Assembly (NCBI GenBank): GCA_026122225.1
Contig: JANEZZ010002670.1
Span: 124,001-188,000, forward strand
Direction of reading: 5' to 3'
Length of the DNA stretch: 64,000 bases
DNA from: Heloderma charlesbogerti
Taxonomy: Eukaryota > Chordata > Lepidosauria > Squamata > Helodermatidae
The position numbers and the translations under genes were made by a program. Position 1 is the first letter of the stretch; the number at the start of each line of letters is the position of its first letter. The notes beneath the pieces were generated by a model. It was not told where the DNA came from. It ran no database searches and saw only the letters and a list, made by a program, of their open reading frames with translations. Shown here one piece after another: positions 63,813-64,000 of the stretch.

Positions 63813-64000
63813 CTGAAAAAAAAATATATACATGCAAACAAACAAAGCCCTTTTCGCTTCTGTTAGGATTCGTAGTGCACTCCCTCCGCCCTCCCTCTTA
63901 GCCTGTAGGTAGTTTTTCTTTCTGTATCTCCTTTTCTTTTGCGTGTGTGCATGCATGTGTGTGTGTGTGCTGTGCGTATGCAAAGCACTACACATGAGTC

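Overview
The window looks like gene-poor nuclear DNA from a squamate reptile (lizard or snake lineage). The evidence is the mix of repeats: CR1 and L2 LINEs, the 3' end of another CR1-group LINE (L3-like), a BovB-like RTE 3' end, tRNA-derived SINEs with an L2-type tail, a Penelope-like element with GIY-YIG remnants, an LTR-like segment and a very large load of short DNA transposons. I found no host protein-coding gene, rRNA, functional tRNA or CRISPR array. Nearly every long open frame is a piece of a LINE, a low-complexity translation, or a read through GC-rich palindromes.

Layout: 1-3285 is a minus-strand CR1 LINE cut by the window edge, followed by a GATA/GA microsatellite. 4960-6780 is an L3-like LINE 3' end split by a palindromic transposon that is itself split by another. 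6790-11517 is a nearly full-length plus-strand L2 LINE with tandem 5' units, an endonuclease-RT frame, one nonsense codon, one endonuclease active-site change and one DNA-transposon insertion. 13.7-21.2 kb, 28.7-31.7 kb, 35.2-40.0 kb, 46.7-58.1 kb and 59.1-63.8 kb are dense fields of non-autonomous hAT-like elements, often nested two or three deep. 22-28.6 kb and 32-35 kb are mostly unique or unrecognised AT-rich sequence with scattered SINEs and microsatellites, plus one large inverted repeat at 27.4-28.0 kb. 41.9-46.4 kb holds L2, CR1 and Penelope remnants.

The main discovery candidate is a family of about 470-880 bp elements, here called MHH (multi-hairpin hAT-like). There are 17 copies and they make up roughly 12 kb of the 64 kb. 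They begin TAGGGATG and end CATCCCTA. In 16 copies both ends are present, and 15 of these are flanked by 8-bp target-site duplications, 13 of them perfect, which is the hAT signature. Their interiors are chains of short near-perfect palindromes built around GATAGGCTACGTAA, TAGTCTACGTAA and CAAATGGCGGCGGC, arranged as a larger palindrome. The two ends differ (called A and B), and both usually carry an outward-facing consensus 5' splice donor (AG/GTAAGT). At the A end the donor usually follows a conserved ATGGCGGCGGCAGCC-type segment that is open in the copies I traced. Other, unrelated-looking hAT-like families in the window also carry outward GGTAAG or GGTGAG motifs near their ends. This suggests, as inference only, mobile bidirectional promoter/first-exon cassettes.
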